Shown here: positions 13,801 through 27,500 of the stretch, piece by piece
Layout: each line of letters begins with the position of its first letter
How positions within the stretch are numbered: position 1 is the first letter of the stretch
Notes under the pieces: generated by a model
Databases searched by the model: none
Seen by the model: only the letters and a program-made list of their open reading frames with translations
What the model was told of the DNA's origin: nothing
Program-made: the position numbers and the translations under genes
Assembly (NCBI RefSeq): GCF_018139145.2
Contig: NC_059486.1
Location: 10,416,001 to 10,480,000 of the forward strand
DNA: 64,000 nt
DNA from: Gymnogyps californianus
Lineage: Eukaryota > Chordata > Aves > Accipitriformes > Cathartidae
Direction: 5' to 3'

Positions 13801-16800
13801 GCTGGAGCCATCTCTTAAGCAAGCTGTTACATACCCGCAGTAGCAGTGCGTGGAGGTGGCCACCTTGCACGGGGCCGTTTCTTCCCCCTTCGCAGGGAGC
13901 TGAGGGGTGCGGGCAGGCACATACCATGCATGGTGAAGCTGACACAAATGCAATCTGCACCAACCCAGGCTCGCCCAGTGCAAAAGGGGAATCCAGCTGA
14001 GAGTGTAGGCTCAGTCTGGTTCCTACCTGGTCCTTTACTTCAGGGAAAAAAGCAGCATCCAAGCCCTGATCCATTCATCAGGAGTTATGTAACTGAAATA
14101 ATACTGAATTTTGTAACTTCGCACAATCCTGTAACTTAGCACAAACTACAGCTAGGTGATACATCTTTATCTCCTGTTCAGAAACCCAGTGCTATGAGGC
14201 AACGTCGTATAAAGAATACTGTCAGAAAAATGAGAGAGACTGCAGTTCAGACTGAAACAATTAATCTATATGCAGGGGTTGTCATCATTTCCCATTAGTT
14301 TGGAAGCTCCAGCCTTGTCAGTGATCCATCAGTGGTTCCAAGACACATTTTTATTTTCAGGGCTCTATAGCTCTGGGCTGAAATGTCACATTTGTGGTGT
14401 CATCAAAACATATAAAAATCTGTTTCAGTCATGCACAAAAGAATATGAGGAAAAATAAAGGATTGTCATAGTCTCAATACCTTTCCCTTTTAAATTTTTT
14501 TCTCTCTCTTTCCAAATGCATTCATCAGGCTTAAATATAGCACACTACAGAAAATCCAAAATCGGGTGTTTTTCTCAGCAAGTAATCCAAACTTCAATCA
14601 TTACAAATATAAATCTCCATATCTCATCTGTGCAGTCTTTACACTGAGCACAAATAGTACCTCTAATTCCTTAATGTATCTCTATTGCTCCCCTCACCAT
14701 ATTGCCCACAGCAGGGAACTTCCCTGTGAGTGCTGATCTGCATAACCTTGCAGTGAAGTAAGACACATCGGGTAGGTTTTAGCTGAGCAAATCTAGATGT
14801 TTATCACTCCAGGTTCCCTTCATATCAGTGGAGACAAATAGGAGTAATTCAGCCAATACATTTTAAACAAATACTTTGGCATGAGATGGATCACATCCTG
14901 GAAGAACTAACATCTCCTTGACTGCACAGACAGTCTGGGCTGTTGAGCAAACATGGAGATGTCACTTGTATAGGAAGTTAAAATACAAAAGTGTTACTCA
15001 AGCACACCCTGACTCAGGTCGCCAAATGCAAACAGGGTGCAAGCTTCATTCAAATAGAGGGTAACTGGATATCCAAATACTTTCATGGATCTGGCCCTAT
15101 GCATTTTCTGAATTGCTATAGGTACCCACTGGAATAGCAGTCATCCATGTCCCAGTCATTGGACTGTTCTTATCTCTTGACCCTTGGAAGGTCCAGTAAG
15201 AGTTTTGTCTGCTCTTCATCTAGTGTGAAGGGCAGCAAATACACCTCTAACATTTTAGCTTAATATTCTACAATTCAGAAACTAACTAACTCTTTGCTAG
15301 CATTAAGATGCATGCTGCAAAAGTCAATGCAAAAAGCTGTGGCATGAAAGTAAAATTCCCTGATGATCTGAAAGAAAATACAATGAGAAAGACATCATAT
15401 ATCAAGTAATACAGTTATGTTCTACAAGACTTGCACACCAGCAAAGATAGGGATGAAACGTGTGCAGCAAGAAAGCGTAAGTGAAAAGTAGCTCTTTTAG
15501 AAGTAGCACTGGTACAGAGTCATTGTATTGATTAATTGCCTTTACACAACTGATGACTATATTTAATCCAGTAAATCTCTGGGGGTTTTGACATGTCATT
15601 AGTGAAGACAGTCAGGTAAATATGTATAAAACATCAAGAAATAGTAGGTACCTAGGAAAAAATGTCACAGCTTGCAAGAAATGCAAAATTCAGCATTTCT
15701 GCTTACTCTGTAACTTGAAGATGTTACATCTAGTTTAGATAAATATGGCTAAAAGAAAAGTTGCCTTTCTGTAATACATTGTGCTTCTGCTTTAAAAAAT
15801 ACTTATGCATTGGTTAAGATCATTATTATATCTTTCTAACACCAAAGGAGAAAATCTTGTTAGGTCTTCTCAGATAGGATAAGAAGTCTCCATGGACTCT
15901 GTTCCCACTAAGATAGGAGATTGCAGGCTGGCAGTGCAAGGTCCAAACAGCATAAGACAATCGTGGCTTGGTCAGCCACCACTTTTGATCTTAAGGCATA
16001 ATAAGAGAAGCAATTTGGGATGTTTCCTAGACTTTCAAAGAAGCAATGAGCAAGTTACCCAGTAACTCTTTCTTTTTATATTCAGGATTTAGGCTGAGTT
16101 TTCTGAGGTTTCTACTGTATGGTTCTGAGCATTTCAACAACATGTAAAATTCAAGACACCAGTACCTTTGATGATCCCCAAAGTCATGGATTATTCTTTC
16201 TTTCTTCACTGAAGCAGCACAATTTTAAGTCAAGAGCCATAGTTAAAAATTCGGCTTTTTGGAGTCTGCCTTCCAGGAACAGTCTTCAGTAACCACTTAA
16301 AATTTGCTGCTCTGCTAAATATTCTTGCCAGTACATTTATTTTCTGCTGGCTAGTTGATAGTTGCAGGAAGCAAACTCTAAATTATTTTTTTTCCTTAAG
16401 TGGAAGAATATTTATGGCTTTTTTTTTTTTAATAATATTTACTGAGCTCTAACCTTCCTTAAGAGAAAGCCAAAGAATGAGTTAAAATATGTAAATCTAG
16501 ATCTGGGATCTACAAACTATTCAAGTTGAGGGAAGTAAAAAGCTAATCAACAGTCTGCAGACTATGCCAGAAGAATGGAAATATACAATAAAGAAATATA
16601 CTATATACTGAAGTTGTGCTTTTGTTCCCTTGGGTACAGACTTTACCACAATAAAGCACTAAGTTTCTGCAATTCTTTTTATAAATTTTACTGGAAATAT
16701 TTCTATCATTCCATCAGGTTTGACATTCACAGGATATACTTGGGTTTGATGTTTTTGTGGTTAGCTGAGAAATACATGATTTAAAGTGATATCACATACT

Positions 16801-19800
16801 CCAAGGTGGTTAGATAAGTGTGAGGTTACACATTTCTTAAAATAATCAGGCTTAATAACACATTTATAAGGAGCTTGTTCCCTCCATGCTAGCTTCAAGG
16901 GATTGTGCAGAACTTTTATACTGAATGATTCACACACAGCATCCCATTTCACCCCTCCCAACTGGTCATTCTGCTTTTTCATTCCTGTACTTTTTAATGC
17001 TAAAGAGAAATCTACAAAAGAAAATAAGGCAGAAAATTCCCTTTTAGACAAATTACGTACCTTTAGTTAGGATTTAAGGGCAGGAATTTCATTGTCAGAC
17101 ACAGACCTGTGCTTGGTGCTGCAGCTGTGCACGCTTGCTCTGACGACTCCAAGCAGAAACATGCACATGACAAGTGGATGGCTGCATTGAGAAGCATCCT
17201 CTCACAGCTGTGTACGAATGCAGCCTGCGTGGGTACGCACCTTCATTGCTCCTGCCAGTTTGGCTACGAATGCAGTAATAAATGGGCCTTGAGCATCTAA
17301 CTGAACCTCACTTAGTAAAAGCTTTGACCTGAAAGATTAAAAGTTAACCTAACCATACCGCATGCCAAGCTCTGAAGTGAACGAGTTGACAGCACTCGGC
17401 CATTTTGCAAGAGAACTCTGTCCCGCAGAGGATGCTGAATTTATGCCTATTTGTCTCACGCTGGCAACTGTTCCCAAGAGCAAAGTAATGCTTCTCTGAA
17501 ACAGAAATGGTGTTTGTGCTATATTTTCTTCTGCTGTATTAAATTATTCCCTGGATGATTTTCTTCCTTCGCCCACACCTCTTTTACCCCCACTAACACT
17601 TTGTCTAACTCTTGGCAGATTGTCAAGGTAAATATTTCTGCTCCTTGAAGGAATTTACATAAAGCCCAACTGCTTTGCAAAGGAGAAATGCGTGAAGCTG
17701 TCACAGCTCCTTGGTGACAGTTTAGGAGGGCTCAACACTGCATTCACAGGACCAAGAAAGGGAATATTTTGACGTCTTCTCTAAGCGTGCTCTGCCATTC
17801 ATCAAACAACTTCAGTTTAAGAGTTAGTTTTAAGTTTCAAAGCTTTTATATGCCAGTCTGAGATAATGGTCTGAAACACATTTTTACTGGTTGTGTTCAA
17901 CAGGTTTGCAGTAGTCACATTTTTGCAAACTTTAGCAGTTTTTGGAAGTATGATGGCTGTACAATAACGCTGTGGGGGCCACTGTGGCTGAGTCTGAGAA
18001 TGTCTTTCCTGGAGATGCCCTCAGTTAGTACAAACTGACATCATTTTATTAACTTCTGTGAACTCCTGCTGATTGACTAATTGATCCAACATCAATTAGT
18101 CGGAGTGCATAATTAATGGCATTACATTGCAAGGCTGACTTTCTTGACAAAGAAAAATTGATCCAGTTCTGAGGGCCTTTAAGTAATACTCCTAAAAGAA
18201 GAATTATCCTTTGTCTGCCATAGGCAAAAATCAAGAAAATTTATTTTTAGGTTGAGGGGGGGAAAAAAACCACAACAAAAAAAGCTTTCTATCAAATCTG
18301 AAATTCCACAACTTGTTGAGGGTAGAATCGTCATCCCTAATAACAAGTGGGAACCAGAAAGATTTCATCAGTGTAGCTGAATAATTACAAACATCGCTCA
18401 GGAAAACCAAATTCCCTGGTGTGTCTGGTGCTTTCTCCAAATGTATTCTTTTGCTGGCTATTCAAGCTGTATTTGATATCAATTATCACAGCAGACAAAA
18501 ACAAGGAATGAAAAAATAGACAGCAGTGCTCCTGAAGTTATCGCTATTGAAATTATTTAAAATATCTTTAGGCTAATAAAAAGCCTATTGTAAAAACTGT
18601 TGCCAAAGAGCAGCATAATTCACACATAGTCTAACATGGACCAATCCATTTCTTAAGTGCCACAGGATATTTTTTCCCTTGTAACTTTATTAATTAGAAA
18701 TCTCCTTGAGTATTCAGTTCATACGTTCTCTACCTTATAGCCACAGAGAGACTATGAAAGGAAAGTGTCCACTGTGCATGGGTGCATTGCAAAAATGCTA
18801 GATCTTATGGAGGCTTTTCATATCAACCTATAATGCATGTCGTAACAATCTCTCCAATGCATGGAGAAAAGGCGCTCTGATGTTTTACACAACCTCTCCC
18901 CTTCCTCCTATTTATACAGAGTGGGATTCCTGAGGTAGCTCATAGTAGAATCTCCAAACTTTTGGTAACATCACCAGTTATTACATCATTACGCTGAACA
19001 AGGAGATTTAGTCATACTATACAGGATTAATTTATTTCACAGCTCTTTGGTTAACATGAATGCAAAATAATGAAGCTAATGACTTACATTGGACTAAAAG
19101 CTGGTGACTAAACATTTTTCACTAGATGATAAACTGTGCATCTAGGGATTAATTCCACCCTAAATCCTTACGTGATCTGTCAAAGTACATTTCATCAGCC
19201 TAACCCCGTAAGTTCTTCCTACAGGGCACCATATATAAATACAAGGAGTGCTACCAAAGTACTCAAGCTTAGTTAAAGCACCACATTATCTGGCACAGCA
19301 CTCCAGCTCTTGCCTATTTTTCAGCAATATGGAGTTTAATATTAACATTGAGCATATATATATAAATAGCAGGCTATAAAATGACTAAATTAGGATGGAT
19401 ATATAGATACAGATATGACAAGCAAAAAAAAAAAATACCAGCTGAGCGGATTAGACTTGCTCTTACTAAACCTGAGAATTTATTTTAACCAATATTGGAA
19501 ATATTTATCTATTTCTTTCTCTGAAATCAACCAATAGCCTTTTTACTAAAAATATCTGTGCTTCTGAGACATTACTTTCTACACCTATCTTCATAAGTAT
19601 TTCCAAACTGATCTTTATATAAAGCATATTCTATAGCCCCCTGCATTAGTTATATGCATGAAACATCTCCGGGCTCAACCCTAGAAGAACAGATAAAAGC
19701 AAAACATCAAAATCCAATAATCAGAGGAAAATAATTCTCAAAGAAAAAAGCGCTTAGAAACATGAAAAACCTGGGAAAAAAGAAAGAAATTAAAAAGCAG

Positions 19801-20363
19801 AATATAAAGAATTTTTTTTTTTTAAAAAAAGAACAGGTTAATATTCTGAATTAGAACTTTAAACTTATCCAACTTTCGTTTACTGCAAATTAAATCCTTT
19901 TTATTTCATTTTATTTGTTCATGAGATTTGTATATTTATGATTTTCACAACTTCTGTCTCTCCTTGTTTAGCACTATCTAATACCCAGCTTCAGCAAAGC
20001 ACTTAGCAATGTGCTTGATTCAAATCACATGAGTAATCCCTGTAAAACATGTTGCTACATTCTTTGCTCTCTCTCCTAAGCTGTGATGCTCTAGTTGTCA
20101 TACTGAAAGTGTTATCATATAAGCCCTGCCTTCGTCTAGAGTGCCCTTTCCCCTTCAAAACATATGTTAGTCATTAAATGATAGCTTGAACAGATCAAGA
20201 TTACTGAAATTTATTGTGAGTCACTGCAGAGGAGGAAGGTATGCAGAGCTAGCTTCAGGGTGAGTCACTGAAATGCAGTTCCTCTTGGCTGGCCCTGTTC
20301 GGACAGGAATCTTGTTGCTGACCCAGCTTGTGTTAGCCTCTTAAATTGGGAAGGACTGTACTC

Positions 20364-20413
20364 TTTTCCCTTTTTTTTTTTTTTTTTAAACAAAAACAAA
20401 AAAAAAGGGAAAA
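20364..20413. repeat. Long T/A inverted repeat with TTTTCCC/GGGAAAA ends
   Basis: TTTTCCC followed by T17 is mirrored by an A-rich run ending GGGAAAA, giving a hairpin with a stem of at least 16 bp. Confidence 0.82.
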
Positions 20414-21163
20414 TCCCTCCTTAGCAGCTGCACATTTCCTGCTAGAAAAACAACTCCAAGTTTCTATTACTAGCTGTTAATATCATTATCTACCAGCTCT
20501 GTTGCAAAGCAGAGGGAGTTGAGTTAAAACGCCTAGTGTAACAAGTGGTGGGGAGGGAAAGAAGCAAAACCAGGAATTTACCATCCACAGATTTCTCTAA
20601 AATATGACTCCTCTGCCATTTCTGAGCTAAAATTAACACTATTTTCTAAGCCAAAGTTTTTATTTATGTTGTGTGAACTAAATGCAAGCATTGTTTTAGA
20701 TTGGCGATGTTACTGTAACACAGTCTATACTTAGCCGTAATGCTGCCTTGTAATAAGTACGGTCACAGCCACAATGCAATATCAGGTGACTTTGGTTTTG
20801 CTTTAGAAGAAATGCCACTGTGGAAAAGCAAAGGCAGATCACACTGACCACTGCTGAGCAGGTGCCTTGTTTTTCCATTGCTGGTTAAATACAACAGCTC
20901 AGGAGCGTAATAAAAAGGCTAGAATTCATTCCAAAATCTGTGTAATTATTTCTGTACTAGTGCCGCTAATCACCAGCAGCAGAGCAGTAATCTTTGCCTC
21001 TATTAGACTTTATAACTGCTATCTCTCCCTCAACCTTCCCCACTTTTCTATTATGGTTGTGAGGACTCCACTCTTGAATGTGGATCATATTCTAGTTTTC
21101 TCATTCAGTGGTCCAAGGCAATATTCACAGCATTCTCCTGCAGAAATTGTGAATATTTAAAGG

Positions 21164-21180
21164 GGAAAAAAAAAAAAAAA
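21164..21180. repeat. A17 homopolymer tract
   Basis: An uninterrupted run of A after AAAGGGG. No clear retrogene or SINE body precedes it. Confidence 0.85.
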
Positions 21181-21566
21181 TCAATTTGCATTAAATGGAC
21201 TTGTAGAGTTTTCAAATCTTCCTCTTCCTAACTATAAATTCATTCCATTTGGAAACTGCCCACTACTTCTTTATCACCAGAACAGCAAAGTTGAAGACAA
21301 CTTTTCAACCCTCATTATCACAAACTAAGATTTTTCAGTTCCATAAAACCATACTGAACTCCCTTGCATTCATTGTTAATGTCTAATGTGTGTAAAGTGC
21401 CAATATGCAACTTCCAAAAATTCCTAGTCAGATCCCCCTTAACTGCAAGCCAACATAGAGAAGCTTCATGTTCAAAAACCTCAAATATTCTATGATTTAG
21501 AAATACATCCAAATGAATAAATTTCCTGTCACCATCCATATCCTTCTAGATCTTGTACTTTTTTTG

Positions 21567-21588
21567 ACACACACACACACAAAAAAAA
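21567..21588. repeat. (AC)7 run followed by A8
   Basis: A short dinucleotide run with an adjoining A tract in the presumed intron 14. Confidence 0.85.
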
Positions 21589-24500
21589 GTGATTCAAAGG
21601 ATTAAAAAAAGATAGCCTACGGCCTTTCGACAACCATGTTCTAAACCAGAGTATGTGCAGAAAACCATATTCTTTTCAAAAGATGTTCTATCTTCACAAC
21701 AGTTAGCCTTTCATTACCTTATCATTTTCAGTACATTTTTGCATATGTTTCCAAGGCAGCAGAACAGAAATCAGGAAGACAAAAAGAGATTTAGTATATT
21801 TACCATTTTCTGAATGAAGTATCATTTGTTTATATACATTTAAATATCAGTCATTTATGCCATATAAATCATTCCTGCAAGCTTAAGAGGTTTCACAGAA
21901 ACATGGGCAGATATGCCAGAAGTCTAGGAACTTGAATATAAGCATGTGATAATGTCTTGAATTGGCAAGTAAGAAATGTAAACCCATAATCTAAAAGTCA
22001 AAAGAGCATGAGCAAAGAGTTCAAACTACGCACAATTAATAAAAGTAGTCTAGCTCCCTCAACACTTAGTGCTAACGTTTTGAAGTCACCACTGGTGCAA
22101 AAAAAAAAAAAAATGGCAACTGTTACACCAAAGTATCTCAAGGAGAATGTACAAGCGGTTATTCAGATCCCATACTACTGAAAGCAATAAAAAATAAATT
22201 AAATAGAGTTGCAGATGGCACCTCAGCTGAAATAACTAGCGAGAAATTTTGTAGTGAACTTTCTATTGGTTAGTTACTTAATATATGTGCTGACAGAACT
22301 TTGCATTTTCAGAAATTATTTGTACAGAGGGCTTCTGCTGTATTCCTCAATAAATACAGGCCCATTTAACTGCTAGGACTCGTCCTGTGCAACAAGTGGT
22401 ATCATGGGAATCCTGCCTCTCAGAGATACACATAAGATGTTAGATACAGAAAACTGGCTTAAGAGCAATTCTCAGCACTTAGATACATGGTCTACTCTAA
22501 CTTAATTCTTGCCATATGTGAGAACATGGTAAAAAATAATAAGATAAGTATCTTAAGAAAATCTAGACCTTAAGAGCTTGCCAGTGTGTGTAAGACTTCC
22601 AGTATGAACCCAGACAATGTACAATGTGACGCAGCTGAAATGTAAAGGATCAAACTAATAAATCAAGCAAAACAGACAAGAACATGTTTCTTAAATTTCT
22701 CTTCACCACAGTAACTTATCTGGAACCTAATCACTTTGATCTGGAAGACAAACTGAGTTGAACCTGCCTAGAGTTAAGTCAATGGGTCCAGAGGATCCAG
22801 AAAGTCCTTTCTCTTATTGCTTTTATGTGGATTATTCAAGTTGTAACTAATGGAGAGATAGCAATGCATTAGCATTAGATTTCTACTCACTAAAAAACAC
22901 TGGCTGCCAGTACAATCAACAGACAAACTATCTGAAACAAATCTTCATTTTTAGTCTTTGGATTTGATTCTGTTTTCTCTTCAAACTGTTACAAATAACG
23001 AAGAATGGAGTTGCACCAGTCTGAAAGCAACATTAGATCATCATTAGAGTGAGGACTGAAAGCTTGGCCCCATGGGATTCAGCAGTTCTACCATGCATTG
23101 TAATTAAATCAGAATTTTACCCTTTGTATTTAATATCTCTCTTTACAAAACAGTTTTCAAAACATACTCTCTCCAAGTGTCTGACTAGTGAATTTTAAAT
23201 TCTCAATCAGCAAAACTATTTCTGACCTTTTTAAAAAAAAAAAAATAATGTGGGCATTTTGAATCTACATCCAGCTTTTTGCTATTTCAATTGCTACAGT
23301 TTACTCCTGCCACTTCAAAACAGCTTGACCTCATCAAGAGAGATTTTACAGGATCTGTGCTCACAGTGGGGATTAGGGACTGGTGGTATGTTATTCTTAC
23401 TTTTCGGTTTATCATTTTAAACATCAAAGTTATTAACATTTGAATGTTGGCTACTTCACCTCTGCAGTAACTTTTTTCCATAGCATTTAAATATGTATAT
23501 ATCTGTACTAACATTGTGCAAAGAAATACAATGTTTTATAGCAGAAACCCTGATAGTTCATTAAATGTAGCACAACTCGCTGGAACTCCTGCAATAAGCC
23601 CTCACCACATGCAAGGATTCTTATGCAAGGATGCTTTGAGAATGTAGCCACTGATGAGGAACTTAAACAAGAGGAATTAAGTTGAATTTAAAAATTGTGT
23701 TCATGGCTGGGACAGAACTCTACATCATTGGACCAGATTTGATCATGTCAAATATAACCCCATAATTTTCTCTTCTCCTCCTGTGACAAATGTTCAATCA
23801 AAGGCAGAGAGCGAAGCAGCACAAGATGCCACAGTTCTGTAAAACAGGATAACTGTGGAATTCAGTTCTGGGTTTAAGTCAGCAAGATTTTTCAAAGGTT
23901 ATTGCTTGGTATTGACTGACCTCCAACTGCTGATGCACTGTCACTTGCAAGCAGAAATTTGGAAGAGAAAAAGCAGATGCTTTTTGCTGTAGATTGATAA
24001 CACTTGGTTCCAGTCACCAGTGGTTATTTTCTTTAGGCAAGAGGTAATTTTGTAGATACTAAGTGGAAGCTGGCATATAAAATTACCCACATACCCAAAG
24101 AATAAAAGTCAGCAACTAAACTTAAAAATGAAAGCAAACTTTACTTGCACACTTCCAAAAACATTCAATCACTTCATGATGCCCTCACTCCTGTTGCAAT
24201 ATTCACCTCAAAGGCAAAGGACTCATTTACAAAGAAATATTGAGGATTTGTTTCATGACAAATGAGTGATAACACAGGGAAAGTATTGTGCCTCCAAAGG
24301 CTTAAGTTTGTTCTGACGTGAAAATGAAACCTTCTATGAATTACAGCTTATTACAACGCAATCCTGATTCTTACAAGAGGCGATCTTCAATGTGCTTAAT
24401 GAAAATCTATATTTTTTGTTACTGCACTTTTCTAGGCTTTTAGAATGGATTCCTATGAGAAAATAAGTCCTAGGATGTTTCTGTTAATAACATTAACAAT

Positions 24501-27500
24501 ACGGAACTATTGCTGTATTGTTAAGAGATGCTGTATATCATCATAATGACTACTGGTATTTTAAGGTTGCCCAGGAGCAAGAAAATTAGCTGCAACTATG
24601 TTCATTTCTCATTTGAACTCAATGGATTTTCTGTATTCTTTATAGCAAGGATTTAACTTGCATAACAAAGTACCAAACTTCGCATTGATTTTTAAATTGC
24701 AAGCTTTATTATTATTTCTTCTTTTTGCTTAATTGTGGTACACTCTGTAAGAGTCACAGTTTTAATTGTATTTTATTCAAGTTTTTCTGGCAAAGTCCAT
24801 CCAGTGAAAAAATTATACCTTTGTACTGCAGATGTGGGCAAAAGTCATTGTTTTTCTTCGATCGATATATAAATTAGTCAACACTTAACTTGCCATAAAA
24901 ATAAATTGGCTCCACATTGATTTGTCTCTCTCATGGTAGCGCTAATATTTGTGTACAAGTGGGAATTGGTTCTTCTCTCATTTTATTTTCCTATCAGTAA
25001 TGATGTTAAACAAACCTCGGGATATGGCACACTTGCTGGCCAAGCAAAAGACAACAGGGAGAAGGATGATGTTCGGGTATCTTTTAGAGGCAAAAGTCCC
25101 ATTGCCTCATTAAAGGCTCAATGAAAGTGTTCCTTAACCTTGTCTCTATCTCCCTGAACTGCAAGAGGACTACCAGCACTTTTTTATAATGGGAGAACAG
25201 TTAAGAGAAGAGGAGGTCTATCTTTTCCCTGCACTTTACAATCTCTAAAGGAGTACCCCAAGAGAGCACTTCCCAGACATGCGGGCTGCACTTACAATAA
25301 TGAATGCTAATGCTCTCATACGATTCCTGGTTCTGGAGATTTAAGTCATGTAACAGAATACGAGATGAGATTAACAGGAAAAGCTGATAAAGCTTCATTG
25401 ACAAAGTGCTCTAGCGAGGAGCACAGAGGAAGCGGGTCACTGTGGGGTTCTGATGGGAAGCATTCATTGCAGAAAGTAAAAAGGGCAGAAGCAGAGAAAT
25501 GATCGAGAGAGGAGCTGGTCAAAAAAAATGAGGAGAGAAGCAGCTGTTTGAATGATTCTGAATGATTCAGTGTAATAATACGGTAGGAAAGATTAACACT
25601 TCATGGTCAGGCAGACAACTCCGAGCACTACATTTGTTAAAACGAATCGCAAGGAGAAAAAGGAATGACATGGAACAATGCTAAATTAGTCCGAACTTGG
25701 CAGTATCTTAGTAAAGAACATTTTCTTCTTCCCCCCAGAATCAAACAAATCTTTAAAATGGCATTTGCATTAAATATATTTGGGAGAAAACCAGCTACAT
25801 TAAGAATTCCCAATTTGCATCTATCTTCATGTGAGGCCCTCTCACAGAGGGTGTAACAGTCAGGAGTTTATAATTCTCTAAAACTGCAACTGCACATGTT
25901 CCCCTTCTGCAAAAAGGAAAGGGAAAATAAAGCCCTGGAGAAAACTACAGAAGCCTTGAAGTGGTTGAAACTAGTGTACAAAAAGTTTTCTTCTAGCCGT
26001 AAGGCAATTTTCTCTATGGTGCCAGTCAACAGTAAGGGATCAACAGAGCAGTGAGCACAGTGTGCTCTGGTGCATCATCCAGGGTATGAATGCTCCCCTT
26101 CTGTCTCATTACCTTAGTCAGTCTTTTACCCTTTCTGCACCAAATATGCCTGGACTTACACCAAGGTAGTATTTCTATGTGCTGAAAGATGGTCAGCTGC
26201 CTTGTCAGGAAAGACAAGAATTTATAGCTACTTTGTCCCCAAGACAGTGTCAAAAAGTGACTTCAATGTGGTCAAAGATCAAGGTCTATGCTACATAGCC
26301 ATATGGATCTTACAAAATATTGGTGCAGTTTTACACCATTTCTCTCTCTGTTGCCTCTTCTGACACTTGCCAGAGCATGTTGTGTATGCATTCCAGCCTT
26401 GACATTCATCTCTTCTACATTTCTACCCTGTGCTGTCATTTCTTGGATCATATAAGTGCAATGTTAGTTCTTCTCTAGTTGCTCCTGCTATGAAAAACAT
26501 CTTGCTAGAAACAGAAACTTTTTGAGGATAATCATTTTACAAAATGTACTGTTGCTTCATTAGAAAACACCTGGACAGGTTGAGATTAAGCCTTCTTCAG
26601 CTGCAAACTACCATCAGCCTTCACATCATCCCTCACACACTGAAGGTGTTAGTTGATTTCTGTTATCTTTTTTACTGGAGACAGTAGTTCATCCAAGTTG
26701 CTGAAGAGCAGAGCATCATCATTTTTAAAATCAGTCAAAAAGTGTCTGTCTTTCACTGAAATGTTCCTGAATAACAACTGACTATTGTAACTTAGTGTAT
26801 CAACTTTTGTCTCCTAAAGGGCTTAGTTTAGACAAAATTTTGCTGATAAAGAGAAATGTTTATATTAGAATAAAAACTGCAACCTATTGTAAAGAAATAA
26901 TTTTAAAAATGCATCTTTAATGTAACTTGACATATTTACAGTTATGAAGAACAATGTCTGTCTGAAGACATTTTATGTCCAACATATGAAGTTTTTTCAA
27001 CCTTCTTTGACCAAAATGTTGGGAATGTAATCTAAAGCTTTTCCAAAGAAATCCTAGACATTTTGCAAAGTTTAACACCTTAATACAAGCCCATATTCAA
27101 TTTATTTATGTCCATTCAATACTAAAGCTGAAATGATATGCCTCAGGGTAGTTCCACTAAGGAGCATGGATCTAGTTTAACTGTATCTTTACTGTTTTGG
27201 TCTTTGGACTTGCTATTAAAATTACCAATGCACGCGCCAAGCTGTAACTGAGTTTGATGTGAGTAACTATCCAGTAGGAACATAACCTATTCTTTTGGTT
27301 CAAGTTCAAAGGCTCCCACAAGTACCACGCAGTCACATTTTCAGCCATTACATACACTGGCTGGAGATTAGCAACGGTTACTACTGTTGATCCTCTTACT
27401 ATTTCCCTTATTCTCACTCCAATCCTCCTTGATGGGCTGGAAGTGTTCCAGTCTCCAGAACAGAGACTACCACATACTACAACCTGACCCAATCAGCAGG

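Noticed and set aside
13712..14139. Overlapping open frames of 94-120 codons on both strands
   Set aside because: They occur in a locally GC-rich patch with no domain, no homologous look and no splice context. Opposite-strand frames of similar length point to composition, not coding.
20696..20878. Minus-strand frame with a hydrophobic stretch (VVSVICLCFSTVAFLL), considered as a possible transmembrane exon
   Set aside because: It does not match any ADGRD1 helix, and there is no matching acceptor/donor pair in phase.
27172..27492. 106-codon minus-strand frame on the ADGRD1 strand
   Set aside because: I compared it with the expected GPS and transmembrane segments and found no match, and it lacks hydrophobic helix spacing. 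Treated as chance.
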